Source: Acidimicrobiaceae bacterium (GTDB lineage Bacteria > Actinomycetota > Acidimicrobiia > Acidimicrobiales > RAAP-2). Taken from it: a stretch of 64,000 nucleotides of DNA. This document shows positions 1-9,798 of the stretch, one piece after another. Location: contig PLWZ01000087.1 of the NCBI GenBank assembly GCA_003151235.1, positions 1 through 64,000 of the forward strand, in the 5' to 3' direction. The notes beneath the pieces were generated by a model. The model saw nothing but the letters and a program-made list of their open reading frames with translations, was not told the origin of the DNA and did not search any database. Position 1 is the stretch's first letter. Every line of letters starts with the position of its first letter. A program made the position numbers and the translations under genes.

Positions 1-175
1 TGTCCAACGAACCGGGGCCGCAACAGGCCCTGAGTCACATAGCGCCGCCAGCTTCCCGGAGAGTGCAGCGGTCTCCGGAAGGGCGGAGTTGGTTGACGAT
101 CGCCGAGGGTGGTCGGCAGGCACGACCCAAATGGCGTCCCGATAGGTCTGATCGGTGGGTGCTGATTACCACCCG

Positions 176-958
176 CTAGGTTCGTGCTGGCGAACCAGTC
201 AGAGCTGGGAGTTCCACGCGCATGCTTCTTTCGATGACTATCGCTGTGGTTGGGCGAATTGGGCGTCGTTCCGAATAGACCTCGAGCCCGGCAGGCGTTA
301 GCTCCATCCCAAGCCGATCGGCGAGAATGCTTGCGACCGTCTGGTCGTGTCGATGTCCACGTACTCTCGAGTCAGAGGACACCCGGCCGGATCGGTTCCA
401 CTTTACATCGCCGTAGTCGTGCCAATCCTCGAGCTTTTCCGCGATTCCCCGGAATGGGACTTCCTTTCGTGCGGCCTCGTGCCAAGCGTCGAGGAACTCG
501 ACACCGATCGCACAACGAAGGTCCAACCCGATCGCGGCGGCACGGATTTCAGGAACGGCCAAGGCCCGCTCTCGAGACAGCCCAAACTCGCATAATGCGG
601 CGTCGCTGGCCCACTCCCCGACCACATTCGATCCATTCTTGAACAGCAAGTAGCCATTCGTCTCGATCGCTTCGAAAATCAGCTCGAGGGATCTGATAAC
701 CAAGCAGGAGGAATCCAGCCACAAAAGCGTCTTGCGTCCATGGGACCGCGCCTCGGCGAGACAGAAGGGCTTGAATGCGAAGGGTACCTCTAGGTGTGCC
801 GGGCAACCAGGTGGGAAGTTGCCCGGGGACCAGAAGCGACACTCACCCCCGAAACCGATCTGGTCAAGTGTCTTTCGAAGCCTGATCAGGCCCAACGGGA
901 AGGCCTTTCGGTCCGTCGCAAGGCTGACGATGCAGCGGCTCGTATCGGGACGTATCAA
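176..958 (-). CDS. Glycosyltransferase-like protein (GT-A fold suspected)
   Basis: The product is 260 aa with no signal peptide or membrane segment. An N-terminal beta-strand region (CIVSLATD) is followed near residue 78 by LLWLDSS, which sits where nucleotide-sugar transferases carry their DxD metal motif, and near residue 205 by HDQTVAS, which resembles the acceptor-side DQ motif of such enzymes. I infer a sugar transferase of unknown specificity; the DxD is degenerate (DSS), so activity is uncertain. The start is a TTG with a GAGG-type ribosome binding site about 6 bases upstream on the minus strand. It is monocistronic and divergent from the diguanylate cyclase gene. Confidence 0.55.
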   Translation of the reverse strand: MIRPDTSRCIVSLATDRKAFPLGLIRLRKTLDQIGFGGECRFWSPGNFPPGCPAHLEVPFAFKPFCLAEARSHGRKTLLWLDSSCLVIRSLELIFEAIETNGYLLFKNGSNVVGEWASDAALCEFGLSRERALAVPEIRAAAIGLDLRCAIGVEFLDAWHEAARKEVPFRGIAEKLEDWHDYGDVKWNRSGRVSSDSRVRGHRHDQTVASILADRLGMELTPAGLEVYSERRPIRPTTAIVIERSMRVELPALTGSPART

Positions 959-1435
959 TCAATGCCTCGCCTCAACGGCCGACCACCCGACGGAGCGAGG
1001 CGCTCGCCCGCTTGCGTCGTGGTCCGTCATTGTCCATGCCTGGAATTGTTGCCTTGGTGTGTCGGTTCTAGCAGTCCCCAACACGGGACACCTGCCCCGG
1101 CCGACCCCAGTGCTCGCAGGCCGCTCCAGCTCGGCAGAAGCGTTCTGCCATTCGCGTGGCCCGATGGCGTCGCTCTAGCGAGGCGATCGTGTGCCGCTAC
1201 CAAGCGTGCGTGGGTGACCAGGATGTCTGCATAGATCCCAGGTCCCGCGGAAATCTGGAGCACGCCCCGGACTGGAGCTATCCACGTCGTTCGACGTGTC
1301 CGGCCCTACCATATTCCGACCAGTCAGGGAACAGCCGATGGTCGACGGTGGCCCAGGGCACGGGACTTGGTAGGCAAGCCTCCGTTCACTCCGCCGTTGA
1401 GCCATTGGTGGATCTGACCCTCCTAGGGGGGCGGC
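959..1435. other. Intergenic region between divergent genes
   Basis: This 477-base gap separates the minus-strand glycosyltransferase-like gene from the plus-strand diguanylate cyclase gene and should hold both promoters. Several open frames cross it, but none has family features or a convincing ribosome binding site. I see no tRNA, riboswitch or repeat in it. Confidence 0.4.
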
Positions 1436-3560
1436 ATGGCAGACAGCGAGCCGTACCAAGGTAGGGATTTCCCAGCGTCCTACGTCGGCATCTTGATCGC
1501 GTATCTGCGCAATCGGGCTCCTGCGGGCAAGCTCGATGAAGTGTTGACGACGGCCGGAGAGTCTCGGTCGGTCGAGCAAATCATGGAACCGAGCGCCTGG
1601 ACCTCCTATTTGGAGTTCCGTCGACTCTTGGAGGCGACGGGTCAGGTGCTCGGGCCCGATGCCCTCGAAGCGGCCGCAACCCACTCGATGGATGTACGTG
1701 ACTATCCGGGTGCCGCCGACATGATCTTGTCGTTCGGCTCGCCAGGCGCGGTGCTGGCCGACATAGGCCGACAGAGCTCGACCTTCGCTCCCATCATTGA
1801 AATGGAAACGAGGGAAGCGGGTCCGACGGAGTGGATCGTCACGATGAGGCTCAAAGATGGATTCGAACCCTTCCCGGAGCTCTGCCGGTTCTCGTTGGCC
1901 CTCCTACCGGCGCTGCCGCGGCTCTTCGGTTACCAGTCGACGATCGCGGCGGACGAAAGCTGTCAGTGCGACGGAGCCGACGCTTGCGTGCGGCGGGTTC
2001 GTTGGGAAGCGACCGGCGAGCAAGAACGTTTGACCGACCAAGAGCGCTACCGCTCCCAGATGGCCGAGGCTCGGCTCGAAGGACTGCAAAGCACACTGAG
2101 GGACCTCATCTTCGGGCAGGGGGTCGAGTACCTGCTGCCGCGAATCGTGGCCGCGGCTGCCCGAGCGGTGCAAGCTTCGTCCTACGTGTTGAGCATCGTT
2201 GATCCGACAACGGCCCAACGCCACATGTACTGCGACGGCATTGATCCGCAGGACACGCCGCCGTACATCGAGTTGGCGAATAGTGAAGGGGAACTCGAAC
2301 CGAACGTCCTCGCAGTGAAGGTGGCGTCCGAGAGGCGCGACTATGGCTATTTGGTTGCGATCCGCCCGCGCGATGGATGCTTCTTCCCCCAGGATGTTTC
2401 CAGCCTGGAGGCCTACTCGAAGCTGGCCGCGGTCGCGCTCGATTCGGCGTCTGCCGTCGACGACGCTCGCCGTCAGGCGAGTACCGCAACGGCCCTATTG
2501 AATTTGTCGAATGCCCTCGTGCATTCGAAAGGGATCGGAGATCTCGCCGAGCGGCTAGTGCGAGCGGTGCCGATGGTCATCGATTGCGACCGGGCAATCG
2601 TGACATTGGTCGATCCAACGGGAACAACCGCCCACCCCTTTGCAATGTTCGGCTACGAAACCGAGATCGAAGCGCGACTTCGCGACAGCGATATCGGTAC
2701 CCGAGTTGAGTCAACGAACGGACGACCTCTCCTTTCGAACTCAAAGCAGCGATGGGTACGATCCGACGGCAACCCTCCGGCGAGAGAGTGGGTCGATCCT
2801 CACCGCCAGCTTTCCCATCAGGATGGAAGACGAGTTCTTGGGTTGGATCACGGTGGACGTGACAGAGCGTCCCGAGCGCCTGCGATCTTCCGCAGATCTG
2901 GAGTTGAGGCTCCGGGGTTTGGCGGGCCAGGCAGCAATCGCCATCACCAACGCGCGGCTCGTTGACGAGATCCGCCACCAGGCCCTCCACGATCACCTGA
3001 CCGGGTTGCCCAATCGCGTCCTTGTGCTGGATCGGGCCGAACGGATGCTGGCCAATGCGCACCGTCATTCGACGGATATCGCTCTGATGTTCGTCGACCT
3101 GGACGGGTTCAAGGACGTGAACGACGGCCTCGGCCATCATGTGGGCGACGAAATTCTGCGAGCAGTCGCCACTCGCTTCAGTGCCGTGATCCGGGAGACG
3201 GACACGGTCGGACGGATCGGGGGGGACGAGTTCGTCGTGTTGACGGAGTGTGTGGGGCTCTCGGCGGGGCCCGACATGGTCGCCGAACGGCTGCTCAACG
3301 CCCTCTTCCTCCCCTTTGTACTCGGCGGAGAAGGTATGTCCCCGATCTCGATCTCGGCGAGTATCGGGATTGCAATCGGCAGACGCGAGAGTGCGGAGGA
3401 ACTTCTCGCTGATGCGGACATTGCCCTCTACGCAGCCAAGGCCGCAGGAAAGAGGTGTTCGGCGATATTCGAGCCGAGCATGCGAGAGGCAGTTCAGCGC
3501 CGTCATGAGCTCGCAGCTGGCACCTCGTCGACGGGTCAATCTTCGATCTCGCAAGGATGA
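1436..3560 (+). pseudogene. V4R-GAF-GAF-GGDEF diguanylate cyclase, split by a frameshift
   Basis: Diguanylate cyclases make c-di-GMP from two GTP. The ATG at 1436 opens a frame with an alpha/beta sensor region ending in a C-x-C-x5-C motif (near 1961-1990) typical of V4R-like small-molecule-binding domains. Two GAF-like regions follow (about 2080-2460 and 2490-2940). The second GAF and the GGDEF domain continue in the next frame: the first frame runs open to 2965 and the second is open from at least 2640 to 3560. The switch must lie roughly between 2690 and 2760. The catalytic GGDEF is intact (3219-3233), and an RETD inhibitory I-site lies exactly five residues before it (3192-3203). There is no EAL domain. 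The break may be a true lesion or a one-base sequence error; domain order and catalytic residues look functional if the frame is restored. Confidence 0.8.
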
Positions 3561-3645
3561 CGCTGCTCAGGCTTGCCGGCCGCTGACCTGGCTGCGGCCG
3601 TAAGGTCGATCGGCTCGCGCTCCAGGGAATTCACCGCGGCTCAGT

Positions 3646-4761
3646 TCAGAGATAGGCCGACCCATCGGATCTGGATCGCGGCGTGGCGATGGTGTCGACG
3701 TCGCCACGGAGGCGATACAGCTCAGCAAGTGTGCACTCTCGAGGAGGCGTCTTGCCGGCCCCAGCCAACCACTCTGCGGCTTGTGCCCGCGTGAACAAGG
3801 TGAACTGAACATCGGCGAGGCAGCGGCCAGGTCGTACGACCGCCGGGTGCAGCCGATGCACGGGCTCGTTGGAGGTAAGGAGCAGCAGCACCCGCATGCC
3901 ATGGCCGAGAATGCCGTCGGTCAGGTTGAGCAGGCGCCCGAGCGATGCTCCCGTCGATCGGCGCGCATCAGCTCTGATCAGCTCATCGGCGTCCTCCACC
4001 ACCAGGACCTTCCAGTGGTCGGGGTTGGAGGTGCTCCGCTCCCACCACTGATCCTCCGCTGTCACCACGTGCATCAGGTAGTCCGGGCCCGCGAAGAATT
4101 CCTCGGGATCGAGCACGAAGTGAAAGTCGGCCCAGCTCATCCACTCGCGGGCCAGAGCGCGTATGGCTGTGGTCTTGCCGGTCCCGGGCTCGCCGTACCA
4201 GAGGATGAGGCGGCCGCCCCGCTCGGCGGCCTGCTCCATGGACATGACCTGAGTAAGAGCCCGGCCAACCTCGGCCGGATAGTTCTGCGCAATGCCCGAC
4301 CAGCGAGGTGCTTCCATCCAACGCCGGTAACGCGTCGGTGATCCGGCACTGCCGGCGCTCCACAAGCTCACTCGCGCCTGTTCTCCGGGTTCGCCGGGGC
4401 TGGGCATGGCACCGCGGATCTCCGCGAGCACCTTCTGGGCCAGCTCAGCTGACTCGGCGGTTACCAGCACCTGGACCTCGGGCCGGCGCCGGATGAGGAG
4501 CAGGTGGACCCGCCAGCCATCCCCATGAAGCAGCTGGTGGTGTTCCCCCCCATCCTGGTCGTACTCCCAATCGAGCACGGCGCCTTCGGGTACGAAGGGT
4601 TCGATCGAGTCGAAATCGGAGAACGACGCCTGGCGGGCGAAGGGCTGCTGCCCGGCGACGAAGGGGAGCAGGGCCAGGTCGATCAGGCGCTGTCCGAGTC
4701 CCCGGTCCGACAGGGGCCAAACCGGGCGAACGAGAGAAAAGGGGTCAATCGGCGCGGTCAT
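3646..4761 (-). CDS. AAA-family ATPase with N-terminal DUF5925-like region
   Basis: The 371-aa protein has a C-terminal AAA module: Walker A GEPGTGKT (near residue 200), Walker B VLVVEDAD, a sensor-1 region LLLLTSN, and an arginine-finger-like segment PGRCLADV. The N-terminal half (about 1-160) matches what I recall of the actinobacterial DUF5925 family that precedes such ATPases. The substrate is unknown; a remodelling role is only a family-level inference. The ATG at 4761 was chosen because the open frame extends another 188 codons upstream into compositionally non-coding, Arg/Pro/Gly-rich sequence overlapping the divergent gene. It is a single-gene unit. Confidence 0.75.
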   Translation of the reverse strand: MTAPIDPFSLVRPVWPLSDRGLGQRLIDLALLPFVAGQQPFARQASFSDFDSIEPFVPEGAVLDWEYDQDGGEHHQLLHGDGWRVHLLLIRRRPEVQVLVTAESAELAQKVLAEIRGAMPSPGEPGEQARVSLWSAGSAGSPTRYRRWMEAPRWSGIAQNYPAEVGRALTQVMSMEQAAERGGRLILWYGEPGTGKTTAIRALAREWMSWADFHFVLDPEEFFAGPDYLMHVVTAEDQWWERSTSNPDHWKVLVVEDADELIRADARRSTGASLGRLLNLTDGILGHGMRVLLLLTSNEPVHRLHPAVVRPGRCLADVQFTLFTRAQAAEWLAGAGKTPPRECTLAELYRLRGDVDTIATPRSRSDGSAYL

Positions 4762-5085
4762 GCGAGAGAGGATACGAGGCAGCCCATCCCAACCACATCC
4801 CCAGCGCGGGTCGGCCCCGCGGCCCCGGATTCCGCCCCAGGCATGCCCGACGCTCGGGATCAAGGCATCAACCGACGTTGTGGTCAATTCCGCACCACCA
4901 CACCCACGAAGGCCGGTGAGCGCTGGCCCGCCTGCTCGCGGAGGTCGGTTTCTGGGGTGCGGAAACGGGTCGAGCCGCCACCCCCGGGACCGGCGACTAC
5001 GGCGTACCCTCACTCGTTGCAGGGTCCCAGCCGCCGGCGATCGGCTGTACCCCCCGCCGACCGATGGCCAGACAGTGGGAGGAAC
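4762..5085. other. Divergent intergenic region
   Basis: This gap of about 324 bases lies between the AAA ATPase (minus) and the cyclase-family gene (plus). Long frames cross it on both strands, but their translations look like shadow sequence. I see no RNA gene or repeat. Promoters for both flanking genes are expected here. Confidence 0.4.
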
Positions 5086-6033
5086 ATGAGCGAGCTTCCG
5101 AGTTACGACGAACTGCCCCCGGCCCCCGAGGGAGGGCGGAGCGGTTGGGGCCTGTTCGGACCCGATGACAACCTCGGACTGATCAACCTGATTACTCCGG
5201 AGCGGGTGCTCGACGCAGCGAGATTGATCCGCAGGGGAGCGCTCTTTCCGTTGGACGCGCCCCTCAACGCGTTCACTCCGCCGATCGCCTCCACGCGGGG
5301 GATCCCTCGCCATCACATCGTGCACACTCCCGGGGACATCGGGTTCGACGACGTCTACGACAACTTCTTTCCGCAGGGTTCAAGCCAGTGGGACTCCCTC
5401 GGCCACGTCGGCTATGCCCCGGATACCTTTTACAACGGTGCCACCGAAGACGAGGTGGCGACCGGACGCCGCAACACCATCGAGCACTGGGCGCGGCACG
5501 GGCTCGCTGGCCGGGGCGTGATGCTCGACATGGTGCGCACCCTGGCCGAAGCGGGGCGCCCATACGACCCGGGATCCGGCACGGCATTCAGCGTCGAAGA
5601 CCTCGAGCTGGCCCGAGCGCGATCGGGCGTGGAATTCCGCCCTGGCGACATCCTCCTCCTGCACACCGGCTTCGCCGCTTGGTATCTCGATCAGCCGAGG
5701 AGCGCGCGCCTAGGAGTGGCCCGTTCCCTGACCACCCCTGGGATCGCCTCGGGTGAGGAGATGTGCCGCTACCTCTGGGACGCCCACGTGGTGGCCGTGG
5801 CATCGGACACCTTCGCTGTCGAAGCATTCCCCCCGCAGCGCAATAGTCCGACCGGCTTCCTGCACCGCATCTTGATCGGTCAGTTCGGGATGGCGCTGGG
5901 CGAGCTCTGGTGGACAGAGGATCTGGCCGCCGCCTGCGCCGAGGACGGGATCAACGAGGTGTTCTTGGTCAGTGTTCCGCTCAATGCACCCGGAGGCATC
6001 GGCTCCCCACCGAATGCGCTGGCGATCAAGTAG
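5086..6033 (+). CDS. Cyclase family protein (kynurenine formamidase-like hydrolase)
   Basis: The 315-aa protein fits the cyclase family (PF04199), metal-dependent amidohydrolases that include kynurenine formamidase. Family landmarks are the N-terminal PDDNLGLINLIT segment, SQWDSLGHVGY near residue 105, the RGVMLDM strand, and a C-terminal APGGIGSPPNALAI. The classical metal motif HxGTHxD is replaced by QWDSLGH, as in the larger, divergent branch of this family whose substrates are poorly known. The start is the ATG at 5086, preceded by GGGAGGAAC. It is apparently monocistronic and convergent with the downstream P-loop kinase. The exact reaction cannot be read from the sequence. Confidence 0.8.
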   Translation: MSELPSYDELPPAPEGGRSGWGLFGPDDNLGLINLITPERVLDAARLIRRGALFPLDAPLNAFTPPIASTRGIPRHHIVHTPGDIGFDDVYDNFFPQGSSQWDSLGHVGYAPDTFYNGATEDEVATGRRNTIEHWARHGLAGRGVMLDMVRTLAEAGRPYDPGSGTAFSVEDLELARARSGVEFRPGDILLLHTGFAAWYLDQPRSARLGVARSLTTPGIASGEEMCRYLWDAHVVAVASDTFAVEAFPPQRNSPTGFLHRILIGQFGMALGELWWTEDLAAACAEDGINEVFLVSVPLNAPGGIGSPPNALAIK

Positions 6034-6063
6034 GACTCGAGCGCGGACTGTCGGTGTCGGCGG

Positions 6064-6600
6064 CTACGCCCGAACCCGATAGAGCAGCAGACCCTCCTCA
6101 AAATCGGACAGGACCTGTCGCACGACGCCGTCCAGGTGATCAGGAGGCTCCGTCAAGACGTGGCGGGGCTCAATCGCCGCCGATTCAAATTCACCGAACA
6201 TGTGTCGGGCCGCCGCCTCATCGGTGAATCCGTGGTCGACCCGGGTCGCGACCCGTTTGACGCAGGTCTCGATCGACGGCATCAACACCGCGTAGTGCAA
6301 TGCGTCCAGCCCAGTAGCCACGGCGAACGTCTGCAGGAACCACGGCCCGACGATCCCGTCGAAGATCGTGACGTATCCCGCCGATGCGAACTGACCGGCC
6401 GCGCTAGCCGCCACACGAATCACGCTGTCGTTCTGGTCGTGTGCTTCGGGGAGCCAAGGGGCGATCGCGCCGGAGGAAAGGAAACCGAAGAAGGCATCCC
6501 CCTCGACCAAGGCGCTCTTGTCGAAGGTCTGGGCGACCGATCTCGCCACGGTCGTCTTGCCGGCGCCCGGTGGGCCCGTGATCACCAAGAGCGGTGCCAT
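6064..6600 (-). CDS. Small P-loop kinase / AAA family ATPase
   Basis: The product is 178 aa with a Walker A motif GPPGAGKTT at residues 9-17 immediately after the first beta strand. It looks like the small-molecule kinases of the shikimate/gluconate/chloramphenicol phosphotransferase type: one P-loop domain, VEGDAFFGFL as probable substrate-contacting strand and helix, and a lid region rich in Arg (VKRVATRV). The acceptor is unknown. The stop lies 30 bases from the convergent cyclase gene. The ATG at 6600 is followed directly by the P-loop strand, which supports this start. Confidence 0.7.
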   Translation of the reverse strand: MAPLLVITGPPGAGKTTVARSVAQTFDKSALVEGDAFFGFLSSGAIAPWLPEAHDQNDSVIRVAASAAGQFASAGYVTIFDGIVGPWFLQTFAVATGLDALHYAVLMPSIETCVKRVATRVDHGFTDEAAARHMFGEFESAAIEPRHVLTEPPDHLDGVVRQVLSDFEEGLLLYRVRA

Positions 6601-6898
6601 AACGCCCCCATTTCGGCCGAGCCGGCTTCGTTGGGTGACGGCTCACCTCGGTGCCAGAACATCATCGGCTGCCGTTGGCTTCGGCCGCTCGGTCGACACC
6701 ACCAGCCCGGTGCTCGTGCTTCGCGACATGGGATGGACGGTGCAGGAGAGTAGGTCCGATGGTCGTCACACGATCTGTGCCCCTCTCCCACGGTCCTGAC
6801 CACAGATCGAGACTAGGACGAGCCCCGACTCCACCATCGGCGTAACGTCATGGAACCCGGGAAGCGGCTTGCATGTCGGGTCGAGCGAGGAGTTCTCG

Positions 6899-7732
6899 AT
6901 GACGGAAATGGATACCGGCACGGCGGACCTGTTGGGTCGGATCGATCAAGGGGTCGCGGTGCTGACGATGAACCGTCCGGAGCGCCGCAACGCACTGTCT
7001 GGGGCGATGACCGAGGCGCTTGCTCGGGTCTTGGCCAAGCTCGAGGTCGATGACGACGTGGGCTGCATTGTACTGACCGGTGCGGGCGGCGCATTCTGCT
7101 CCGGCGGCGACGTCAAGGCCATGGCGGACCGACCCCAAGACGGCGGCCAAGGCGCGATCCGGGGCCCGACGCTCGACGAGAGAATCCATCTGCAGCGACT
7201 CAACCAGCGCGCGACGTCGGGCCGACTGCATGAGATGCCGAAGCCGACGATCGCAGCGCTCCCCGGGGCCGCTGCGGGAGCAGGCCTCTCCCTTGCGCTT
7301 GCCTGTGATCTTCGGTATGCAGCAGAAGGCGCAGTTCTCACAACGGCGTTCGCAAGGGTTGGCTTCGCCGGGGACTACGGCGGCACTTGGTTCCTGACCC
7401 GATTGGTGGGTCCCTCCCGGGCGCGGGAGCTCTACTACCTGTCGACTCGAATCGGCGCCGCTGAGGCCGAGGCGCTCGGGATCGTCAACGCCGTGTTCCC
7501 CGCGGACAAGCTGGACGGCGAGGTGATGGCCATCGCGCAGCGGCTCGCCAACGGCCCGAGGGTGGCGTTCCGCTACATGAAGGAGAACCTGAACAGGGCG
7601 ATCTTTGGAGAACTCGGCGAGTGCCTGGACATGGAGGCCGCGCACCACATCCGTACCGGGCTCACGGAAGATCACCGGGAGGCCGCCGCGGCGTTCGTCG
7701 AAAAGCGCGAGCCGACCTTCCGGGGGAGGTAG
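6899..7732 (+). CDS. Enoyl-CoA hydratase/isomerase family protein
   Basis: The 277-aa crotonase-fold protein acts on acyl-CoA thioesters. The CoA/oxyanion-hole segments are visible: NRPERRNAL near residue 25, AFCSGGDVKAM near residue 65 and GAAAGAGLSLALACDLRYA near residue 125. The position that usually carries the first catalytic glutamate is not Glu (ACDLR region), so hydration is not assured and isomerase or thioesterase activity is possible. I chose the ATG at 6899, which has a GCGAGGAG site upstream, over the in-frame TTG at 6869. It starts a tight run with the VOC protein (6-base gap) and a class V aminotransferase, suggesting a small catabolic operon. Confidence 0.85.
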   Translation: MTEMDTGTADLLGRIDQGVAVLTMNRPERRNALSGAMTEALARVLAKLEVDDDVGCIVLTGAGGAFCSGGDVKAMADRPQDGGQGAIRGPTLDERIHLQRLNQRATSGRLHEMPKPTIAALPGAAAGAGLSLALACDLRYAAEGAVLTTAFARVGFAGDYGGTWFLTRLVGPSRARELYYLSTRIGAAEAEALGIVNAVFPADKLDGEVMAIAQRLANGPRVAFRYMKENLNRAIFGELGECLDMEAAHHIRTGLTEDHREAAAAFVEKREPTFRGR

Positions 7733-7738
7733 GCGCGA

Positions 7739-8467
7739 GTGACGGCTGTCAGACTTCGCCAGGTCGCCCTTGTCGCTCTAGATCTTGAGCCCGTGGTCGG
7801 TGACCTCCGGCGGGAGTTGGGCCTGGAGGAGACCGAACCGTTCCGAGATCCGGGCATCATCGCGTTTGGGCTCCAGAACGCAGTCATGGCGGTCGGCGAT
7901 ACCTTCCTCGAAGTTGTGTCTCCCGTGCAGCCGGAAACGACGGCAGGTCGTTACCTTAAACGCCGGGGTGGCGATGGCGGGTACATGGCGATCTTCCAGG
8001 TCGCCGACCTAACGGCGGCCCGCGCGAGGATCGCGGCCAGCGGGGTGCGGGTGGTCTGGCAGTCCGATCATCCGGACATCGCCGGCACGCACCTCCATCC
8101 GAAGGACGTGCTGGGCGCGCTCGTCTCGATCGATTGGGCGTCTCCGGCGGGCTCGTGGCGTTGGGCGGGCCCGTACTGGACGGCCGCCGTCCCCGATCAT
8201 CGCCCGGGTGGGATCGTCGGGGTCACCGTGCAGTCGGAACGCCCGATGGAGGTGGCTCGCCGATGGGGTGAGGTTCTCGGTTGTGAGTCCCGTAACCTCG
8301 ATGGCGGCGCCGCGATCGATGTCGACGGTGGCGTCGTGCATTTCGTTCCGCTGCGCGATGAGCGCGGCGAGGGGATCTGTGGATTTGAGGTCGCCATCCC
8401 GGGGGCTCAGTCACGTGAGATGGATGTGGGAGGCGTGCGCGTCGTGGTGGAGCCCACCCGGGCCTGA
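7739..8467 (+). CDS. VOC (glyoxalase/bleomycin resistance) family protein
   Basis: The 242-aa protein carries two VOC-type beta-alpha-beta-beta-beta modules. The first spans about residues 1-130 (RLRQVALVALDLEPVVGDL, then AIFQVADLTAARARI). The second spans about 150-240 and is introduced by GGIVGVTVQSERP. Family members bind a metal and handle diverse small molecules; the reaction here is unknown. The GTG start at 7739 follows a GGGGGAGGT site inside the end of the enoyl-CoA hydratase gene, so the two are co-transcribed. It shares the operon with a CoA-ester enzyme and a PLP enzyme. Confidence 0.75.
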   Translation: MTAVRLRQVALVALDLEPVVGDLRRELGLEETEPFRDPGIIAFGLQNAVMAVGDTFLEVVSPVQPETTAGRYLKRRGGDGGYMAIFQVADLTAARARIAASGVRVVWQSDHPDIAGTHLHPKDVLGALVSIDWASPAGSWRWAGPYWTAAVPDHRPGGIVGVTVQSERPMEVARRWGEVLGCESRNLDGGAAIDVDGGVVHFVPLRDERGEGICGFEVAIPGAQSREMDVGGVRVVVEPTRA

Positions 8468-8529
8468 CCGGCGGAGCCGCCGGGCGAGCCGGGTCGAGTT
8501 CAGTGCGCACAAGTTGGAAGGGTAGAGCG

Positions 8530-9624
8530 ATGTCCAGTCGAACCACGGGGAAGCCGGACGACACCGACGACTTCTCGGTCGAGGCCTTGGTCAAGTCGGA
8601 GTTCGCCTCCGAAGTCGTATATCTCGACACGGCGTCGCTCGGTCTTCCGGCACGGCGGTCGCTGGACGCGCTCGAGGGCGCATTGGAGGCGTGGAGAGTG
8701 GGTCGGGCGAGCCCGGCCGACTACGACGCTTCGGTCGCCGAGTCGCGCAAATCTTATGCGTCCTTCGTCGGCGTGGAGCTGAAGACGGTCGCGCTGGCGA
8801 ATCAGGTCAGCGTCTTTGCGGGACTCGTTGCAGCGGCACTTCCGGACGACAGCGAGGTGCTCGTGGTCAACGGCGAGTTCACGAGCATCGTCTTCCCCTT
8901 CATGGCTCAAGGAAGGGGGATCGAGGTGAAGGAGGTGCCTTTCGAGCGTCTGGCCGATTCGATCACGGAGCGAACGACCCTTGTGGCGGTGGCCGCGGTG
9001 CAATCGGCCGATGGTCGTCTGGTCGACCTGGAAGCCCTTGTAGACGCCACGGGAGCGACCGACACCAAGGTTCTGCTCGACCTCACCCAAGCGGTCGGCT
9101 GGCTTCCGGTCGACGCAAGCCGATTCGCGTACACGGTGTGCGCCGGCTACAAGTGGCTGCTGTCTCCTCGTGGCACCTGCTTCTTCACGGTGCGACCCGA
9201 GTTCGTCGACGGGTTGGTGCCCAACAATGCCGGTTGGTACGCGGGCGAATATCCCTGGGACAGCATCTACGGCGGGCCCATCCGCCTGGCCAGCGACGCT
9301 CGTCGGTTCGACATTTCTCCGGCGTGGCACTCATGGGTCGCCCAAGCTCCCGCGCTGGACCTGCTCACCGAGGTGGGGCCGAAGGCGCTCCATGCCCATG
9401 CGGTCGGCCTGGCCAACCGGTTCCGCGCCGGAGTCGCCTGGGAGCCGAGCGACTCGGCGATTGTGAGTCTCGGCACGGACGCCGACGTCGGTGAACGACT
9501 GGCGCGGGCCGGCATCGTTGGCAGTACACGCGTCGGCCGTTTGCGCCTCTCATTCCACCTCAACAACACACTCGACGACGCGGACAAGGCCGCCGAAGCT
9601 CTCTCGGGCCTGGTGCACGCATGA
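8530..9624 (+). CDS. Aminotransferase class V-fold PLP-dependent enzyme
   Basis: The 364-aa protein resembles the class V aminotransferase/cysteine desulfurase/kynureninase fold. Evidence includes YLDTASLGLPAR near the N terminus, LLDLTQAVGWLPVD (the PLP-contacting Asp strand), and CAGYKWLLSPRG near residue 210, which holds the Schiff-base lysine. No active-site Cys loop typical of desulfurases is obvious. The ATG at 8530 follows GGAAGGG; a GTG at 8503 is in frame but less likely. It lies 62 bases after the VOC gene and probably belongs to the same operon. Its substrate is unknown. Confidence 0.8.
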   Translation: MSSRTTGKPDDTDDFSVEALVKSEFASEVVYLDTASLGLPARRSLDALEGALEAWRVGRASPADYDASVAESRKSYASFVGVELKTVALANQVSVFAGLVAAALPDDSEVLVVNGEFTSIVFPFMAQGRGIEVKEVPFERLADSITERTTLVAVAAVQSADGRLVDLEALVDATGATDTKVLLDLTQAVGWLPVDASRFAYTVCAGYKWLLSPRGTCFFTVRPEFVDGLVPNNAGWYAGEYPWDSIYGGPIRLASDARRFDISPAWHSWVAQAPALDLLTEVGPKALHAHAVGLANRFRAGVAWEPSDSAIVSLGTDADVGERLARAGIVGSTRVGRLRLSFHLNNTLDDADKAAEALSGLVHA

Positions 9625-9798
9625 GCGGGAGACTCCCGGCTCAGGCCTCGACGTTCTGACATTTTCCCCATGGCCGAGCGATAAGAGTGCGGCGGAAGAG
9701 CGGCACGGCGACTCCGTTCGGCGCGTCCCCATGGCGAGGTGACGTCGGAGCGTAACAGCGCTTGTCTTGGAACTCTCGGGCGGTGGATCTCGATTGAT

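Noticed and set aside
4762-5325. N-terminal extension of 188 codons on the AAA ATPase
   Set aside because: Arg/Pro/Gly-rich with no family features and it overlaps the divergent gene; the ATG at 4761 begins the conserved sequence.
6869-6898. TTG at 6869 as the enoyl-CoA hydratase start
   Set aside because: The ATG at 6899 has a GCGAGGAG site upstream at good spacing and begins the family sequence.
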